The position numbers were made by a program, and so were the translations under genes. A stretch of DNA of 59,781 nt. Origin: Nitrosomonas sp. Its GTDB lineage: Bacteria > Pseudomonadota > Gammaproteobacteria > Burkholderiales > Nitrosomonadaceae. Location: positions 1 to 59,781 of the forward strand of contig NZ_JAIEME010000034.1 in the NCBI RefSeq assembly GCF_019752415.1, written 5' to 3'. Under the pieces are notes generated by a model. It ran no database searches and was not told the origin of the DNA. It was given only the letters and a program-made list of their open reading frames with translations. Of the stretch, positions 44,910 to 55,124 are shown one piece after another (within the stretch, counting starts at the first letter, position 1; every line of letters begins with the position of its first letter).

Positions 44910-46136
44910 TTATCCCGGCTTCCCATCGACCCTTTGCCGCCAGTAAATCGGCGCATACTTAGCTGCCCAAAACGCGAAGCAGCCCAGCCAAGCAAGTCCT
45001 GCAGCCACATACAACATCGGCGCGATCATCGGCAAGATATCCGCCAATATTCTCAGTACTGCGGCCGCCTGAAAACTTAAGAACAGAATCCAGGTAATGT
45101 GATCCAGTTCCAGCGGGCGGCCTGAGTGCCCGAGCGTGACGCGTGACGCCATCGCCAGTATCATGCTGGCAAAATAGCCAATCGCCAGTGCGTGCAAGGG
45201 TGCCAGGCCGAGCAGCATGCTGCCGGATAGCATATACACCAGGCTTTGCACTGCGTACAGCGTCATGGCTACACCCAGCCAAGCGAATGAAACATGCAAT
45301 ACTGCCAGCAAACTCACGCGGAAGCTGCGCAGGAATCCCCAGCGGTACGATAAATAGAATGCACAACCCGCCAGCGGAAAATCAACAATCCATAGATAGG
45401 CTGGCATATCCAGCGATTGCAGGCAGCCATGCGCACCAATACAAGCCAGCATTACCCAGAGCATCCAGTAGGGTCTGACCAATACGTAGTTATCCAATAC
45501 CCGGCTGGAGAAAAATGGAATCATGCGGTGCGAAACGGTCAACACGATCGGCAACAGAAAAAACCAGATGCCCGCATGGCGCGCAAAATCCAGTGCAGCC
45601 GGGCTTTCGGTAACTAGCCAGATCAAATATGCAGCCATACCCAGCCAACCCATGAGTAGCGCGGCACTGATTACGCGCGCATGGCGTTTGTCCTGAGCAG
45701 GCGCGGTGCCCAACAGGATGCGGAATAACACATAAACCGCAACGCCCCAACCGGCGAGCATAAGCTCGATGCCCATGATGAGGATCACTTTGTGCGTCAA
45801 TAGCCCGATATAAAACAACACAACACCGAGCGCCATTAAGCAACAGGTGGCCATGTACTCACTCGGCTTTACTTTGTCACCGTTCATCCAATTCGGATAC
45901 GTGGTAAACAAAAAACCAAAAATAAAGAACGGGAAAAACCCATAGACCATCAGGAAAGCATGCGCCCAGGTCGGGGCGATGCTCCAAACCGTGGCGGATC
46001 CCGCAATGGCATAGCGCCCGGTCAGATCAAACACCCACCAAAGCAGTGTCAGCACGCCTTGCAGCGCGCCAGCCAGAAACAGACTGCGATGCGGCGCAGC
46101 CGAAATATGATCGCGAACGGTCGGCGGTATGGTCAT
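44910..46136 (-). CDS. nnrS: NnrS-family haem/copper membrane protein
   Basis: 408 residues with about 12 membrane helices. NnrS features: AAPHRSLFLAGALQGVLTLL near the N-terminus, WAHAFLMVYGFFPFFIFGFL, FTTYPNWM, LLPIVLTVSHRMIPFFSSRV and LGLAPLHALAIGYFASMILA, then VTLGHSGRPL. The family binds haem and copper and protects against nitric-oxide stress, often in denitrifiers. That is consistent with a nitrifier-like host. It stands alone and is divergent from the PHP phosphatase gene. Confidence 0.94.
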   Translation of the reverse strand: MTIPPTVRDHISAAPHRSLFLAGALQGVLTLLWWVFDLTGRYAIAGSATVWSIAPTWAHAFLMVYGFFPFFIFGFLFTTYPNWMNGDKVKPSEYMATCCLMALGVVLFYIGLLTHKVILIMGIELMLAGWGVAVYVLFRILLGTAPAQDKRHARVISAALLMGWLGMAAYLIWLVTESPAALDFARHAGIWFFLLPIVLTVSHRMIPFFSSRVLDNYVLVRPYWMLWVMLACIGAHGCLQSLDMPAYLWIVDFPLAGCAFYLSYRWGFLRSFRVSLLAVLHVSFAWLGVAMTLYAVQSLVYMLSGSMLLGLAPLHALAIGYFASMILAMASRVTLGHSGRPLELDHITWILFLSFQAAAVLRILADILPMIAPMLYVAAGLAWLGCFAFWAAKYAPIYWRQRVDGKPG

Positions 46137-46263
46137 TCGAGCTCCTTATGAAATATGCATTTCTTCATAGTTCTAACTATCTCTTTAATTATCCAGCTCA
46201 ATTATTTCTCTTAAACGGGGTTATTTGCTATGATGCATGTCCTGCTTTGCGCAACGTATCTTC

Positions 46264-47121
46264 ATGCTCAATATTGATCTGCATTGTCATTCCACAATTT
46301 CTGATGGTTTATTAACACCCGTTCAACTGGTCGAACGCGCCGCGCTACGCGGTGTTGAAACGCTGGCTTTGACCGATCATGACGACATCGCAGGGTTGGC
46401 AGAAGCGCGCCAGACAGCCGCTGCGAAAAATATCACATTTATAAACGGCGTGGAAATATCCGTCAGTTGGCGCGGTCGTACCTTGCACATTGTCGGACTG
46501 GACATCGATCCAGAGTATACGCCACTCATCGAAGGTCTGACCGCTATCCGCGCAGGCCGTTCGCAACGTGCCGCAAATATCGCTGCGGAACTCGAAAAAA
46601 TCGGTATCCACGGCAGCCTGGAAGGCGCTTATGCCCATGTGGGCGAACGGCGTTTGATCGGACGCACACACTTTGCCCGTTTTCTGGTTGAGCAAGGCTA
46701 TGCCAAAGACGTAAAATCCGTATTTAAAAAATATCTGGTGAAAGGCAAGCCGGGATATACTCCGCACGAATGGGCGGCGCTCAGTGATGCGGTAAGCTGG
46801 ATCTGCGGCAGCGGGGGGTGTGCAATCATTGCGCATCCGGGACGCTACGATCTAGGCAAAAATGTACTCAATGATTTACTTGATGAATTTTGTGTGCTGG
46901 GTGGATCGGCCATTGAGGTGGTCACGTCGAGTCACACGCCCGAGCAGGTTCGTCACTTTGCGCAACATGCGCAAAACAAGAATCTGATGGCCTCATGCGG
47001 CTCTGATTTTCATGGTCCGGGAGAAAGCTTTCACGATCTGGGACAATTAGCCGAATTTCCGCAGGGATGCACACCCGTCTGGCATCACTGGAAAAACACA
47101 ATAGCAACCGAACTTGTATAA
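46264..47121 (+). CDS. rnm: PHP-domain nucleoside 3',5'-bisphosphate phosphatase / RNase AM
   Basis: 285 residues from ATG 46264. It begins MLNIDLHCHSTISDGLLTP with the first metal ligands H7 and H9; then ALTDHDDIAGL, FINGVEISV, AIIAHPGRY and ASCGSDFHGP give the remaining His/Asp/Glu ligands of the trinuclear PHP site. E. coli Rnm (YciV/TrpH) removes 5' nucleotides from rRNA precursors and hydrolyses pAp. pAp is a product of PAPS-dependent sulfotransferases, such as the one at 15471. yciO follows after 51 bases. Confidence 0.92.
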   Translation: MLNIDLHCHSTISDGLLTPVQLVERAALRGVETLALTDHDDIAGLAEARQTAAAKNITFINGVEISVSWRGRTLHIVGLDIDPEYTPLIEGLTAIRAGRSQRAANIAAELEKIGIHGSLEGAYAHVGERRLIGRTHFARFLVEQGYAKDVKSVFKKYLVKGKPGYTPHEWAALSDAVSWICGSGGCAIIAHPGRYDLGKNVLNDLLDEFCVLGGSAIEVVTSSHTPEQVRHFAQHAQNKNLMASCGSDFHGPGESFHDLGQLAEFPQGCTPVWHHWKNTIATELV

Positions 47122-47172
47122 CAATTGTTGATAAACTGATAACACTCATTTAATCCAGATACAGTCCTTACT

Positions 47173-47805
47173 GTGGCCCAATTTTTTTCTATTCACACCG
47201 ACACACCGCATTTACGCCTGATCAAACAGGCCGTCGCAATCGTTCGCAGTGGCGGAATCATCGTTTACCCCACGGATTCCTGCTATGCCCTGGGTTGCCA
47301 TCTCGGCGATAAAAATGCGATGGCGCGTATCCGCACTATCCGGCAAATGGATGAGCGTCATCATTTCACGCTGGTATGCCGGGATTTGGCGGAAATTTCA
47401 ACTTACGCCAAAGTCGACAACAGCCAGTACCGGTTACTCAAAGCCACGACACCCGGCAGCTACACGTTTATTTTACAGGCAACGCGGGAAGTTCCGCGCC
47501 GCATGCAACACCCGAAACGCAACACCATCGGCCTGCGCATTCCCGATCATCCGGTTGTTCTGGCGCTGCTGGAAGAACTCGGCGAACCATTACTCAGTTC
47601 TACCTTGATATTACCGGAAGATGAGTTTCCGCTGAATGATGCGGAAGAAATCCGCGAACGCCTGGAGCATCAGGTTGAACTGGTCATGGATGCCGGTTCC
47701 TGCGGAATAGAAATGACCACCGTGATTGATTTGACGACCGATGTACCCGAATTGATCCGCCCAGGTAAAGGCAGTCTCGAACCCTTTGGATTCAGTCATG
47801 GATGA
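47173..47805 (+). CDS. yciO: YciO/Sua5-family threonylcarbamoyl-AMP synthase-like protein
   Basis: 210 residues, starting at GTG 47173. The YrdC fold is clear: AVAIVRSGGIIVYPTDSCYA near residue 20-40, KNAMARIRTIRQMDERHHFT, KATTPGSYTFILQATREVPR, RRMQHPKRNTIGLRIPDH and ELVMDAGSCG. The KxR..SxxN signature of true TsaC is altered as in YciO. It may make TC-AMP for tRNA t6A or have another acyl-AMP role. It overlaps the M50 protease gene by eight bases. Confidence 0.9.
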   Translation: MAQFFSIHTDTPHLRLIKQAVAIVRSGGIIVYPTDSCYALGCHLGDKNAMARIRTIRQMDERHHFTLVCRDLAEISTYAKVDNSQYRLLKATTPGSYTFILQATREVPRRMQHPKRNTIGLRIPDHPVVLALLEELGEPLLSSTLILPEDEFPLNDAEEIRERLEHQVELVMDAGSCGIEMTTVIDLTTDVPELIRPGKGSLEPFGFSHG

Positions 47806-48463
47806 AATTATTCAAGGCATCGCCATTTATGCCTTACCGGTTATTTTTGCCATCACCATGCACGAAGCGGCGCATGGGTATATTGCCAAACATTTTGGCG
47901 ACTTTACTGCCTTTAACGAGGGGCGCATCAGCCTCAACCCGATCCGGCATATTGACCTCATCGGCACGATTCTGGTACCGCTGACGTTATTCGTTCTCAG
48001 CAAGATGACGGTCGGTGCGGGATTCTTATTTGGCTGGGCCAAACCGGTGCCGGTTAATTTTTCCAACTTACGCCAACCGAAACGCGACATGCTCTGGGTA
48101 GCCGCAGCCGGCCCCGGTGCCAATCTGCTGATGGCGTTTTTTTGGGCTTTGATGATTAAACTGGCCATTACCATGCCCGAAAGCAGTTTCGCAAAACCGT
48201 TGGCGCTGATGGGAATCGCAGGGATCGAAATCAACGTCATCCTGATGGTACTCAACCTGCTGCCATTACCGCCTTTAGACGGTGGCCGCATGGCCATCAG
48301 TTTGCTGCCACACCGCTTAGCTTACCTGTTCTCCCGTATCGAACCTTACGGCTTTATCATATTATTGGGATTGTTGTTCAGCGGTGTTCTGGGTGCTGTG
48401 ATCGGGCCTGTTATTACTTGGGCTAAAATAATTATCGTATCAATTTTTGGGTTATATATCTAA
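47798..48463 (+). CDS. Site-2-type membrane metalloprotease (M50 family)
   Basis: 221 residues from ATG 47798. The zinc motif H22-EAAH26 is in the first helix (ITMHEAAHGYIAKHFGD) and the second metal motif is NLLPLPPLDGGR near residue 160. Helices between include AAAGPGANLLMAFFWALMIK. It is the short form (no PDZ), of the YwhC/Rip-like type found beside trpS and scpA in many betaproteobacteria. Substrates are unknown; it cleaves within membranes. Overlaps yciO (ATGGATGA), and trpS follows after 26 bases. Confidence 0.92.
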   Translation: MDEIIQGIAIYALPVIFAITMHEAAHGYIAKHFGDFTAFNEGRISLNPIRHIDLIGTILVPLTLFVLSKMTVGAGFLFGWAKPVPVNFSNLRQPKRDMLWVAAAGPGANLLMAFFWALMIKLAITMPESSFAKPLALMGIAGIEINVILMVLNLLPLPPLDGGRMAISLLPHRLAYLFSRIEPYGFIILLGLLFSGVLGAVIGPVITWAKIIIVSIFGLYI

Positions 48464-48489
48464 CAACATTTTACATTTAGGATATCAAA

Positions 48490-49692
48490 ATGTTTGCTGA
48501 TCGCGTTTTATCAGGCATGCGCCCCACTGGCAGCCTGCATTTAGGACATTATCATGGCGTATTAAAAAATTGGGTGAAGTTGCAGCAGCAATATGAGTGC
48601 CTGTTTTTTGTCGCGGATTGGCATGCTTTGACCACCCATTACGATACGCCGGAAATTATCGAACAGAATGTCTGGGATATGGTGATTGATTGGCTGGCTG
48701 CGGGCGTCGATCCTTCGCAGGCGATTTTGTTCATTCAGTCCAAAGTCCCTGCGCACGCCGAACTGTATTTATTGCTGTCGATGATGACACCGCTCGGCTG
48801 GCTGGAACGCGTGCCTACCTATAAAGACCAGCAGGAAAAATTGTCCGAGAAAGATCTCAGCACCTATGGTTTTCTTGGCTATCCGCTGCTGCAAAGCGCG
48901 GATATCCTGATTTACCGCGCCAATCGGGTTCCCGTCGGGGAAGATCAAGCGCCGCATCTGGAATTTACCCGCGAAATTTCACGCCGCTTCAATCATATTT
49001 ATGGCAAAGAGCTCGGATTTGAAGAAAAAGCCGAATTAGCCATCAAGAAGCTGGGCTCAAAGAAATCAAAATTGTATGCCGAGCTACGTAATCTGTATCA
49101 AGAGCAGGGCGATGAACATGCGTTGGAAGAGGCCAGATCATTACTGAATGAGCAACAGAATCTCAGTCTGGGCGACCGGGAACGCTTATTTGGTTATCTG
49201 GAAGGCGGCGGCAAAATGATTCTGACCGAACCCGAAACGCTGCTCACCGACGCCTCCAGAATGCCCGGCCTGGATGGTCAGAAAATGTCCAAATCCTATA
49301 ACAACACCATCAGCCTGCGTGAAGACCCGGAAAGCATCCGGAAAAAAGTCCGCACCATGCCGACGGATCCAGCACGGGTTCGTCGTAGCGATCCCGGTGA
49401 TCCTGCCAAGTGCCCGGTATGGCAATTCCATTTGGTTTATTCCGACGACAATACCCGCGAATGGGTACAGCGCGGTTGCAAGAATGCGGAAATTGGCTGC
49501 CTGGATTGCAAATCACCCATCATCGACAAGATTCTGGCTGAACAGGCGCCGATGTATGAGCGCATTATGAAGTACGAAGAAGATCCCACCCTGGTGCGCA
49601 ATATCATCGCCGACGGCTGCGAGAAAGCCAACAAGCTGGCGGAAGAAACCATGCGTGACATCCGCGAAGCCATGGGACTCAGTTATTCCTGA
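48490..49692 (+). CDS. trpS: Tryptophanyl-tRNA synthetase
   Basis: 400 residues. Class I features: HIGH-like H17-LGH20 in PTGSLHLGHYHGVLKNW, KMSKS motif K264-S268 in GLDGQKMSKSYNN, and tryptophan-pocket segments LLQSADILIYRANRVPVGED. It charges tRNA-Trp. It belongs to the longer bacterial type of about 400 residues with an insertion after residue 175 (GSKKSKLYAELRNLYQEQGD). No attenuator-like leader is visible. It sits within the cluster yciO-M50-trpS-scpA-scpB. Confidence 0.97.
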   Translation: MFADRVLSGMRPTGSLHLGHYHGVLKNWVKLQQQYECLFFVADWHALTTHYDTPEIIEQNVWDMVIDWLAAGVDPSQAILFIQSKVPAHAELYLLLSMMTPLGWLERVPTYKDQQEKLSEKDLSTYGFLGYPLLQSADILIYRANRVPVGEDQAPHLEFTREISRRFNHIYGKELGFEEKAELAIKKLGSKKSKLYAELRNLYQEQGDEHALEEARSLLNEQQNLSLGDRERLFGYLEGGGKMILTEPETLLTDASRMPGLDGQKMSKSYNNTISLREDPESIRKKVRTMPTDPARVRRSDPGDPAKCPVWQFHLVYSDDNTREWVQRGCKNAEIGCLDCKSPIIDKILAEQAPMYERIMKYEEDPTLVRNIIADGCEKANKLAEETMRDIREAMGLSYS

Positions 49693-49747
49693 TAAACCTC
49701 TCAGCCGGGCAATTGATTCGATCAGCCAATGAGCAACAGGGGCAGCA

Positions 49748-50557
49748 GTGAATTCCGTTATTGATTCTGTTGAACCCCAGCCGTTCGCTAAAATCTGCGG
49801 CGAACCGTTGCTGGAGATTCCGCAGGATTTGTATATCCCGCCTGACGCACTCGAAATTTTCCTGGATACTTTCCAAGGCCCGCTGGACTTGCTGTTATAT
49901 CTGATCCGCAAACATAATCTGGAAATTCTTGATATTCCGATGGCCGAGCTCACTTTGCAATATATGGCCTACGTTGAAATGATGCGCGTTGATCAACTGG
50001 AACTGGCAGCGGAATATCTGCTCATGACCGCGTTGCTGATTGAAATCAAATCACGCATGCTTTTGCCCAATCCAAAGACTGAAACGGAACAAGAGCACGA
50101 TCCGCGCGCCGAGCTGGTAAGACGTTTGCTCGAATACGAACAAATGAAAAAAGCCGCAGTACGCCTCAATGAATTGCCGCAAGTTGAGCGTGACTTTAGC
50201 ACCATACAGGTGTGGATCGAACAAAATACCGTCGCACAATTACCCAATATCCATAGGGATGATTTGCACCATGCCTGGGTCGCCATTCTGACACGCGCCA
50301 AAGTCAATCGCCATCATCAGATTAAGCGTGAAACCCTTTCCGTGCGAGCCTATATGAGTCAGGTTCTGCGCGATCTGCGCGGGCACAAACAAGTTGAATT
50401 CTATGATTTGTTCAGCCCTTCAGCGACAGTTGCCGAAGTTGTCGTCACTTTTCTGGCAATCCTGGAACTGGCCAAGGAATTGTTGCTGGAAATTTCTCAG
50501 GTAAAAGATTCTGGAATGATTTATGTCTGCGCCATTGATGCCGCTTCATCAGCCTGA
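49748..50557 (+). CDS. scpA: Chromosome segregation and condensation protein ScpA
   Basis: 269 residues, beginning at GTG 49748. The kleisin N-terminal domain is seen in FLDTFQGPLDLLLYLIRKHN, LEILDIPMAELTLQYMAYVE and ELAAEYLLMTALLIEIKSRM; the winged-helix C-terminal part has VVVTFLAILELAKELLLEIS. ScpA bridges the SMC heads and binds ScpB. Its last 35 bases overlap the scpB frame. It is 55 bases downstream of trpS, a common arrangement. Confidence 0.95.
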   Translation: MNSVIDSVEPQPFAKICGEPLLEIPQDLYIPPDALEIFLDTFQGPLDLLLYLIRKHNLEILDIPMAELTLQYMAYVEMMRVDQLELAAEYLLMTALLIEIKSRMLLPNPKTETEQEHDPRAELVRRLLEYEQMKKAAVRLNELPQVERDFSTIQVWIEQNTVAQLPNIHRDDLHHAWVAILTRAKVNRHHQIKRETLSVRAYMSQVLRDLRGHKQVEFYDLFSPSATVAEVVVTFLAILELAKELLLEISQVKDSGMIYVCAIDAASSA

Positions 50558-51152
50558 TCCATTGGACTCGCTGAGTCTCGCGAAAACCAGGCAGATTCTG
50601 GAAGCAGCATTGCTGGCGGCACAGGATCCTTTGCCCATTAGTGAGTTAAGAAAGCTATTCCATAATGAAATAAGCGCTGCCGTGCTTTCCAAATTACTGG
50701 AAGAAATACGCGAAAAATGGAGTGATAGCGGCGTTGAACTGGTCACGGTAGCTAGCGGCTGGCGGTTCCAGACCAAAGCGGCCATGCAACCGTATCTGGA
50801 TCGGTTGACCCCGCAAAAAGTACCGCGTTACCCACGCGCGGTTCTGGAAACCCTCGCCATTATTGCCTATCGCCAGCCCGTGACACGCGGTGATATTGAA
50901 GAAATCCGTGGCGTGGGTGTTTCCAGTTCGGTGCTCAGAACACTCATTGCGCGCGGCTGGATTGAAGCTGTCGGACATCGTAACGTCCCCGGAAAACCGG
51001 GATTGTTTGCCACGACACAACATTTTCTGGATGATCTAAATCTGCGCTCGCTAGAAGAACTTCCACCACTGGAAGAAATGAAATCCTTGATTGATTCCAG
51101 CGACAAGAATCAAGACTTGCCTTTGGAAGAACCGGAAGAATCCGGTCACTGA
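50523..51152 (+). CDS. scpB: Segregation and condensation protein ScpB
   Basis: 209 residues. Two winged helices: [20 protein letters not shown] at the N-terminus, and [20 protein letters not shown] followed by [20 protein letters not shown] and [15 protein letters not shown]. The acidic C-terminal tail ([20 protein letters not shown]) is typical. It dimerises on ScpA in the SMC complex. ATG 50523 overlaps scpA by 35 bases; ATG 50538 is a possible alternative. Ends overlapping the convergent suhB by seven bases. Confidence 0.95.
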   Translation: MSAPLMPLHQPDPLDSLSLAKTRQILEAALLAAQDPLPISELRKLFHNEISAAVLSKLLEEIREKWSDSGVELVTVASGWRFQTKAAMQPYLDRLTPQKVPRYPRAVLETLAIIAYRQPVTRGDIEEIRGVGVSSSVLRTLIARGWIEAVGHRNVPGKPGLFATTQHFLDDLNLRSLEELPPLEEMKSLIDSSDKNQDLPLEEPEESGH

Positions 51153-51976
51153 GATCTTGCCGACTGCTGCACTTCGATTAACGCGGGCGTGAGGTGGGGC
51201 GCAATCACCTGCAGCAATTGACCGAATATTTTGGGATTGCCTGCAATAATTTGTCCGCTTTCCAATTGTGTCTCATTGCCTTCCAGGTCACCGACCAACC
51301 CACCCGCTTCGGTAATCAGCAAACAACCGGCGGCCATATCCCATGGCGCCAAACCAATTTCCCAAAAACCATCATAACGTCCGTTCGCCACATAGGCCAG
51401 ATCCAGTGCAGCAGAACCCGGCCTGCGAATCCCCGCAGTGCGCGGAATAATATCCTTGAGCATGGCAATATAAGCATCCAGATGCGTCAAATCACGAAAC
51501 GGAATACCCGTACCGATCAAGCAATCTTCAAGCCGGGTGCGTTTACTGACGCGAATCCTCCGATCATTCAGAAAGGCGCCGCCACCCCGGCTAGCCGTAA
51601 ATAATTCATTATTGGTTGGATCGTAAACCACTGCATGACTGAGCACACCTTTGTGCTTGACTGCGATGGACACCGAATACTTGGGAAAGCCATGCAGGAA
51701 ATTGGTCGTGCCATCGAGTGGATCAATAATCCATTGATATTCTGAATTCTTTTCATCACCCCGGTGACCGCTTTCTTCCGCCAAAATCGCGTGATCGGGA
51801 TAAGCCGCTAGCAAAACCTTGATAACAGCGTCTTCAGCCGCACCATCCACTTCACTGACATAATCACTGTGTGATTTTTTCGACACATTAAGCAAATCCA
51901 GATTCTGTGAAGCCTGATTAATAATACTACCGGCACGGCGCGCGGCTTTCACCGCGATGGTTAGCATTGGATGCAT
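51146..51976 (-). CDS. suhB: Inositol monophosphatase family protein SuhB
   Basis: 276 residues. Metal sites of the family are all present: EES in [10 protein letters not shown], then [17 protein letters not shown] with the DPxDGT motif, and [17 protein letters not shown] near the C-terminus. SuhB hydrolyses inositol 1-phosphate and in proteobacteria is also part of the rRNA antitermination complex with NusA/NusG. It starts [16 protein letters not shown]; no good Shine-Dalgarno, but the alternative Met4 gives the same family start. Confidence 0.95.
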   Translation of the reverse strand: MHPMLTIAVKAARRAGSIINQASQNLDLLNVSKKSHSDYVSEVDGAAEDAVIKVLLAAYPDHAILAEESGHRGDEKNSEYQWIIDPLDGTTNFLHGFPKYSVSIAVKHKGVLSHAVVYDPTNNELFTASRGGGAFLNDRRIRVSKRTRLEDCLIGTGIPFRDLTHLDAYIAMLKDIIPRTAGIRRPGSAALDLAYVANGRYDGFWEIGLAPWDMAAGCLLITEAGGLVGDLEGNETQLESGQIIAGNPKIFGQLLQVIAPHLTPALIEVQQSARSQ

Positions 51977-52438
51977 GTTTTTGATTCAGAATTTAACAGA
52001 AAGAAGCGCGATTCTAATATGAATCGACCTTGCACGCTTGATTTTATGGTTTTTCAGATAATATGGAGCGATCAAGGAATCTGTCTGCTCCCTTGCAATT
52101 TTTTGGATCGATCGTTTGTTCAGGCACTTACAAAAAAAACGATGACGCCAATAAAAGCACCTCTCCGCAAGCAACAGGGTATTACCTGCGCTCTTCAATC
52201 TGCTGGTTTTTCAACCAGCTTGCGTTCCAAGGAGCGGGGAATTGAGCCCGGATGGATAAACAAGAATACCTACTATCACAGCAGCAGGCTTTACAATTAT
52301 TTGATCTGATACTACCTCAGTATCTCCGGTTAAGTCTCGCGGTGTTACTCGAGTAGCATCCTACCAGGAACATTTCCATTGATACCGCAACGCACTGCTG
52401 AATGGGAACATACAGAGCCCGGCCATAACCAAAAAAAA
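51977..52438. other. Intergenic stretch between suhB and the OMP terminator
   Basis: No open frame here resembles a protein. The only structure I see is a perfect seven-base hairpin GCTGGTT-TTTC-AACCAGC at 52202-52219, not followed by T residues. It could be part of a small RNA or an mRNA leader. The suhB promoter must lie close to 51977-52030. Confidence 0.35.
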
Positions 52439-52464
52439 CACCTCACTAAACAATTAGCGAGGTG
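52431..52464 (-). terminator. Terminator of the outer-membrane protein gene
   Basis: On the minus strand, CACCTCGCTAA-TTG-TTTAGTGAGGTG forms an 11-pair stem with one mismatch, followed directly by eight T residues. It is about 145 bases beyond the stop of the gene at 52610. Confidence 0.88.
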
Positions 52465-52609
52465 CCAAGGCTTCGTTACGCATACATACTCTTCTGGCTG
52501 CGAACGGAACTAAAAGCAACGATGAAAAACTAAAAAAATTCGATTTCTGTTTATTCAACTACCTGTTAAACCATCACTCTCAATTTCTTGAATGCAGTAT
52601 TTAAATTTT

Positions 52610-53533
52610 TTAGAACCCAATACCCACATAACCGCCAGCAGTCATGCCGCTCAAATTAACGTTATCTGTCCTGCCGGCTGTCAAGTGATAGCGACCCTCG
52701 ATACCGATAAAAAAGTCCTTCCAGATGTTGTAATCAACACCCGCGCCAAATTGAACGCCAGGCGCCAAAACCGTAATAGACTCGGATGGTGGGCTCATGA
52801 CGTGAACTGCCAAACCTGCAGGAATAACCCAAGGTCTAATTTTTGAGCCTTCGAAAAATTTGATTTTAGGTGATGCGGATACCGTAAATTGGCTAACCGT
52901 TACATTAATCGGATTTACTGCGCCGCCTGCTAGCACACTCGGCGCATTACCTACCGCACCGTTACCCAGAACATGCGCGCCGAATTGCTTATACTCAAAC
53001 ATCAGTTCTGCAAAAACGGTTGTTTTTGGCATAAGCCCCCACATGTCTCTGGTCAGGCCCCAATCAATACCTGCTCCCACATACCAACCCTGTTTATCAG
53101 GTTGATCCTGCGCACCAACCGGTGATACTTGACTTTGTATGGATACGCCGTTGCGATGATTCATCATATGTGCAAAACCACCACGGAAATGCAGCATACG
53201 GGTTTTTTCTGTTATATCCGAACCGATGCGTTCCGTTTTAATGTCTGTCCTTTCTACGAATGCAGCCTTTCTCTCTTCAAGACTATTTATTTTCTGTTCT
53301 GTCTGACTCGTAGTTTGTTCTATACTTTTAACCTTCTGTGCTGCTTGAGCGGATTCAGATTTCATTCTTTGCAATTCAACTTGAATGGCCTGCAGGCTTT
53401 GTTCTAATTGCTTGATACGCTCAGCAGCGACATCATGCGCTGAAGCTTGCGGTGCCGCCATCACAGCAACCATAAAAAACGAACCTGCAGCGATGCGCGA
53501 AGCCAGCTGCACTTTGTTTAAAAGATTTTTCAC
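52610..53533 (-). CDS. Outer-membrane beta-barrel protein with coiled-coil N-terminus
   Basis: 307 residues. Signal peptide with cleavage after QASA (about residue 32). A coiled coil spans roughly 35-95 (RIKQLEQSLQAIQVELQRMK, then SLEERKAAF). The C-terminal 200 residues alternate in hydrophobicity and contain Gly-rich strands ending GGYVGIGF with terminal Phe, the signature of BamA-assembled barrels. Phrases such as WYVGAGIDWGL and FFIGIEGRYHLTAGRTD fit an opacity/OmpW-like barrel. It might be a coiled-coil-anchored porin; pore or receptor function cannot be assigned. It ends at a strong terminator. Confidence 0.8.
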   Translation of the reverse strand: MKNLLNKVQLASRIAAGSFFMVAVMAAPQASAHDVAAERIKQLEQSLQAIQVELQRMKSESAQAAQKVKSIEQTTSQTEQKINSLEERKAAFVERTDIKTERIGSDITEKTRMLHFRGGFAHMMNHRNGVSIQSQVSPVGAQDQPDKQGWYVGAGIDWGLTRDMWGLMPKTTVFAELMFEYKQFGAHVLGNGAVGNAPSVLAGGAVNPINVTVSQFTVSASPKIKFFEGSKIRPWVIPAGLAVHVMSPPSESITVLAPGVQFGAGVDYNIWKDFFIGIEGRYHLTAGRTDNVNLSGMTAGGYVGIGF

Positions 53534-53668
53534 TTACGTCTCTCCTGTTATATTTTAATTATTCTGGTTATTGATTTGTAATCGGAAACCGATGGTAATT
53601 AAACGTTAAAATAGCAACCTTGATCTATATCAAGTTAATATCAATCAATATCTATTCTTTGAAAATTT

Positions 53669-54367
53669 ATGATTTCCGGCAGTAGAACCTGTTCATCGTT
53701 CCCACCCGTAGAGAACGCGCTCAGCGAACCCAACGGATTATTAGCAGTTGGCGGAGATCTTTCGCCACAGCGTCTGCTTGAGGCCTATAGCAGAGGCATT
53801 TTTCCCTGGTTTAATGAAGATGATCCGATACTTTGGTGGAGTCCGGATCCGCGAATGGTGTTGTTTCCCAATGAATTAAAGATTTCTCGTTCTTTACGCA
53901 AGACACTTAAAAAAGACCACTATCAGATTCGTACCGATTGTAGTTTTACTCAGGTTATGCATGCCTGCGCTGCACCGCGCAAAGGACAAGCAGGGACATG
54001 GATCCACCCGCAAATGGTTGCTGCTTATACAGTACTGCACGAGAAGGGGCTGGCACACTCTATAGAAACCTGGATAGACGGCGTACTGGTCGGCGGGCTA
54101 TACGGCGTATCATTAGGTAAGGTATTTTTTGGTGAATCGATGTTTTCGCTTGTTCCGGATGCCTCAAAAATTGCCTTCGCCCATCTGGTAAAGCAATTAC
54201 AATGCTGGGAGTACGGCTTGATTGATTGTCAGGTTAAAACCGGCCATCTGGCATCTTTGGGTGCACGGGAAATTTCAAGAGTGGAATTCGGTCAAAAGCT
54301 GGATACCTTGATCAACGGATCCAATCCCGGCAGCAAATGGCACTTTGATCGTGTTCAAATTGAATAA
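53669..54367 (+). CDS. aat: Leucyl/phenylalanyl-tRNA--protein transferase
   Basis: 232 residues. [20 protein letters not shown] is the family N-terminus, followed by [33 protein letters not shown], and [20 protein letters not shown] with [20 protein letters not shown]. It adds Leu or Phe to Lys/Arg N-termini, marking proteins for ClpS/ClpAP degradation (N-degron). bpt follows with overlapping frames, so two N-degron transferases are encoded together. Confidence 0.96.
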   Translation: MISGSRTCSSFPPVENALSEPNGLLAVGGDLSPQRLLEAYSRGIFPWFNEDDPILWWSPDPRMVLFPNELKISRSLRKTLKKDHYQIRTDCSFTQVMHACAAPRKGQAGTWIHPQMVAAYTVLHEKGLAHSIETWIDGVLVGGLYGVSLGKVFFGESMFSLVPDASKIAFAHLVKQLQCWEYGLIDCQVKTGHLASLGAREISRVEFGQKLDTLINGSNPGSKWHFDRVQIE

Positions 54368-54377
54368 TGGGCATACC

Positions 54378-55085
54378 GTGATTAAATTTCACACCACCAG
54401 TACCTATCCTTGTAGTTATTTACCCGGTGAACTGGCATGTTCTGAAGTAGCCGCGCCAGAGTATCTCATTGATAATCAGACTTATGGAAATTTGATACAG
54501 GCTGGTTTCCGCCGCAGCGGCCTTTACACCTATCGTCCCAGTTGTGGGCATTGTCGTGCGTGTCTCTCTGTACGTGTTAACGTGAATAGCTTTACGCCCA
54601 ATCGCACACAGCGCCGCACTTGGAAACAGCATCAGCATTTGACAGCCATTCAGCTCCCATTGCATTACAAACCGGTGCATTATGCGCTTTATCAACAGTA
54701 CCAGATAAAACGCCATGCGGGTGGCGGTATGGATCATGATTGCCGCGAGCAATACCACAGTTTTTTATTACAAAGCCATGTAAATTCCAGGCTGATTGAG
54801 TTCCATGAAGGAGACCAGCTGCGCATGGTCAGTATTGTCGATGTCCTGCCGGATGGGCTTTCATCGGTTTATACTTTCTTCGATGCGGATGTCGCCAATG
54901 CAAGTTTTGGCACCTATAACATCTTATGGCAGATCGAACAATGCCGGAAACTTGGCTTGACTTATCTGTATCTGGGTTATTGGATCAAAGGAAATCGAAA
55001 GATGTGCTATAAAGCCAATTTCCAACCGCTGGAAGTCTTGACGAACGGTCAGTGGCAATTGCTGGACAACAGCAGTTTCTCGTGA
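54378..55085 (+). CDS. bpt: Aspartate/glutamate leucyltransferase
   Basis: 235 residues from GTG 54378. The frame is open to TTG 54345, which would overlap aat. Family blocks: [60 protein letters not shown], and [20 protein letters not shown] with [19 protein letters not shown]. Bpt adds Leu to N-terminal Asp or Glu in the N-degron pathway. No ATG fits, so the start is uncertain between GTG 54378 and the upstream TTG codons. Confidence 0.93.
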   Translation: MIKFHTTSTYPCSYLPGELACSEVAAPEYLIDNQTYGNLIQAGFRRSGLYTYRPSCGHCRACLSVRVNVNSFTPNRTQRRTWKQHQHLTAIQLPLHYKPVHYALYQQYQIKRHAGGGMDHDCREQYHSFLLQSHVNSRLIEFHEGDQLRMVSIVDVLPDGLSSVYTFFDADVANASFGTYNILWQIEQCRKLGLTYLYLGYWIKGNRKMCYKANFQPLEVLTNGQWQLLDNSSFS

Positions 55086-55124
55086 AAATTTCTCAAGTTG
55101 CAATCGTTCAGGATAAAATCCCCT

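Noticed and set aside
52202..52219. 6S RNA or other known structured RNA near suhB
   Set aside because: Only one short hairpin is evident; I could not match the flanks to 6S, tmRNA or RNase P features.
51971..52309. 112-codon plus-strand open frame
   Set aside because: Mixed composition, no ribosome site and no conserved segment; its first codons are antisense to the suhB start.
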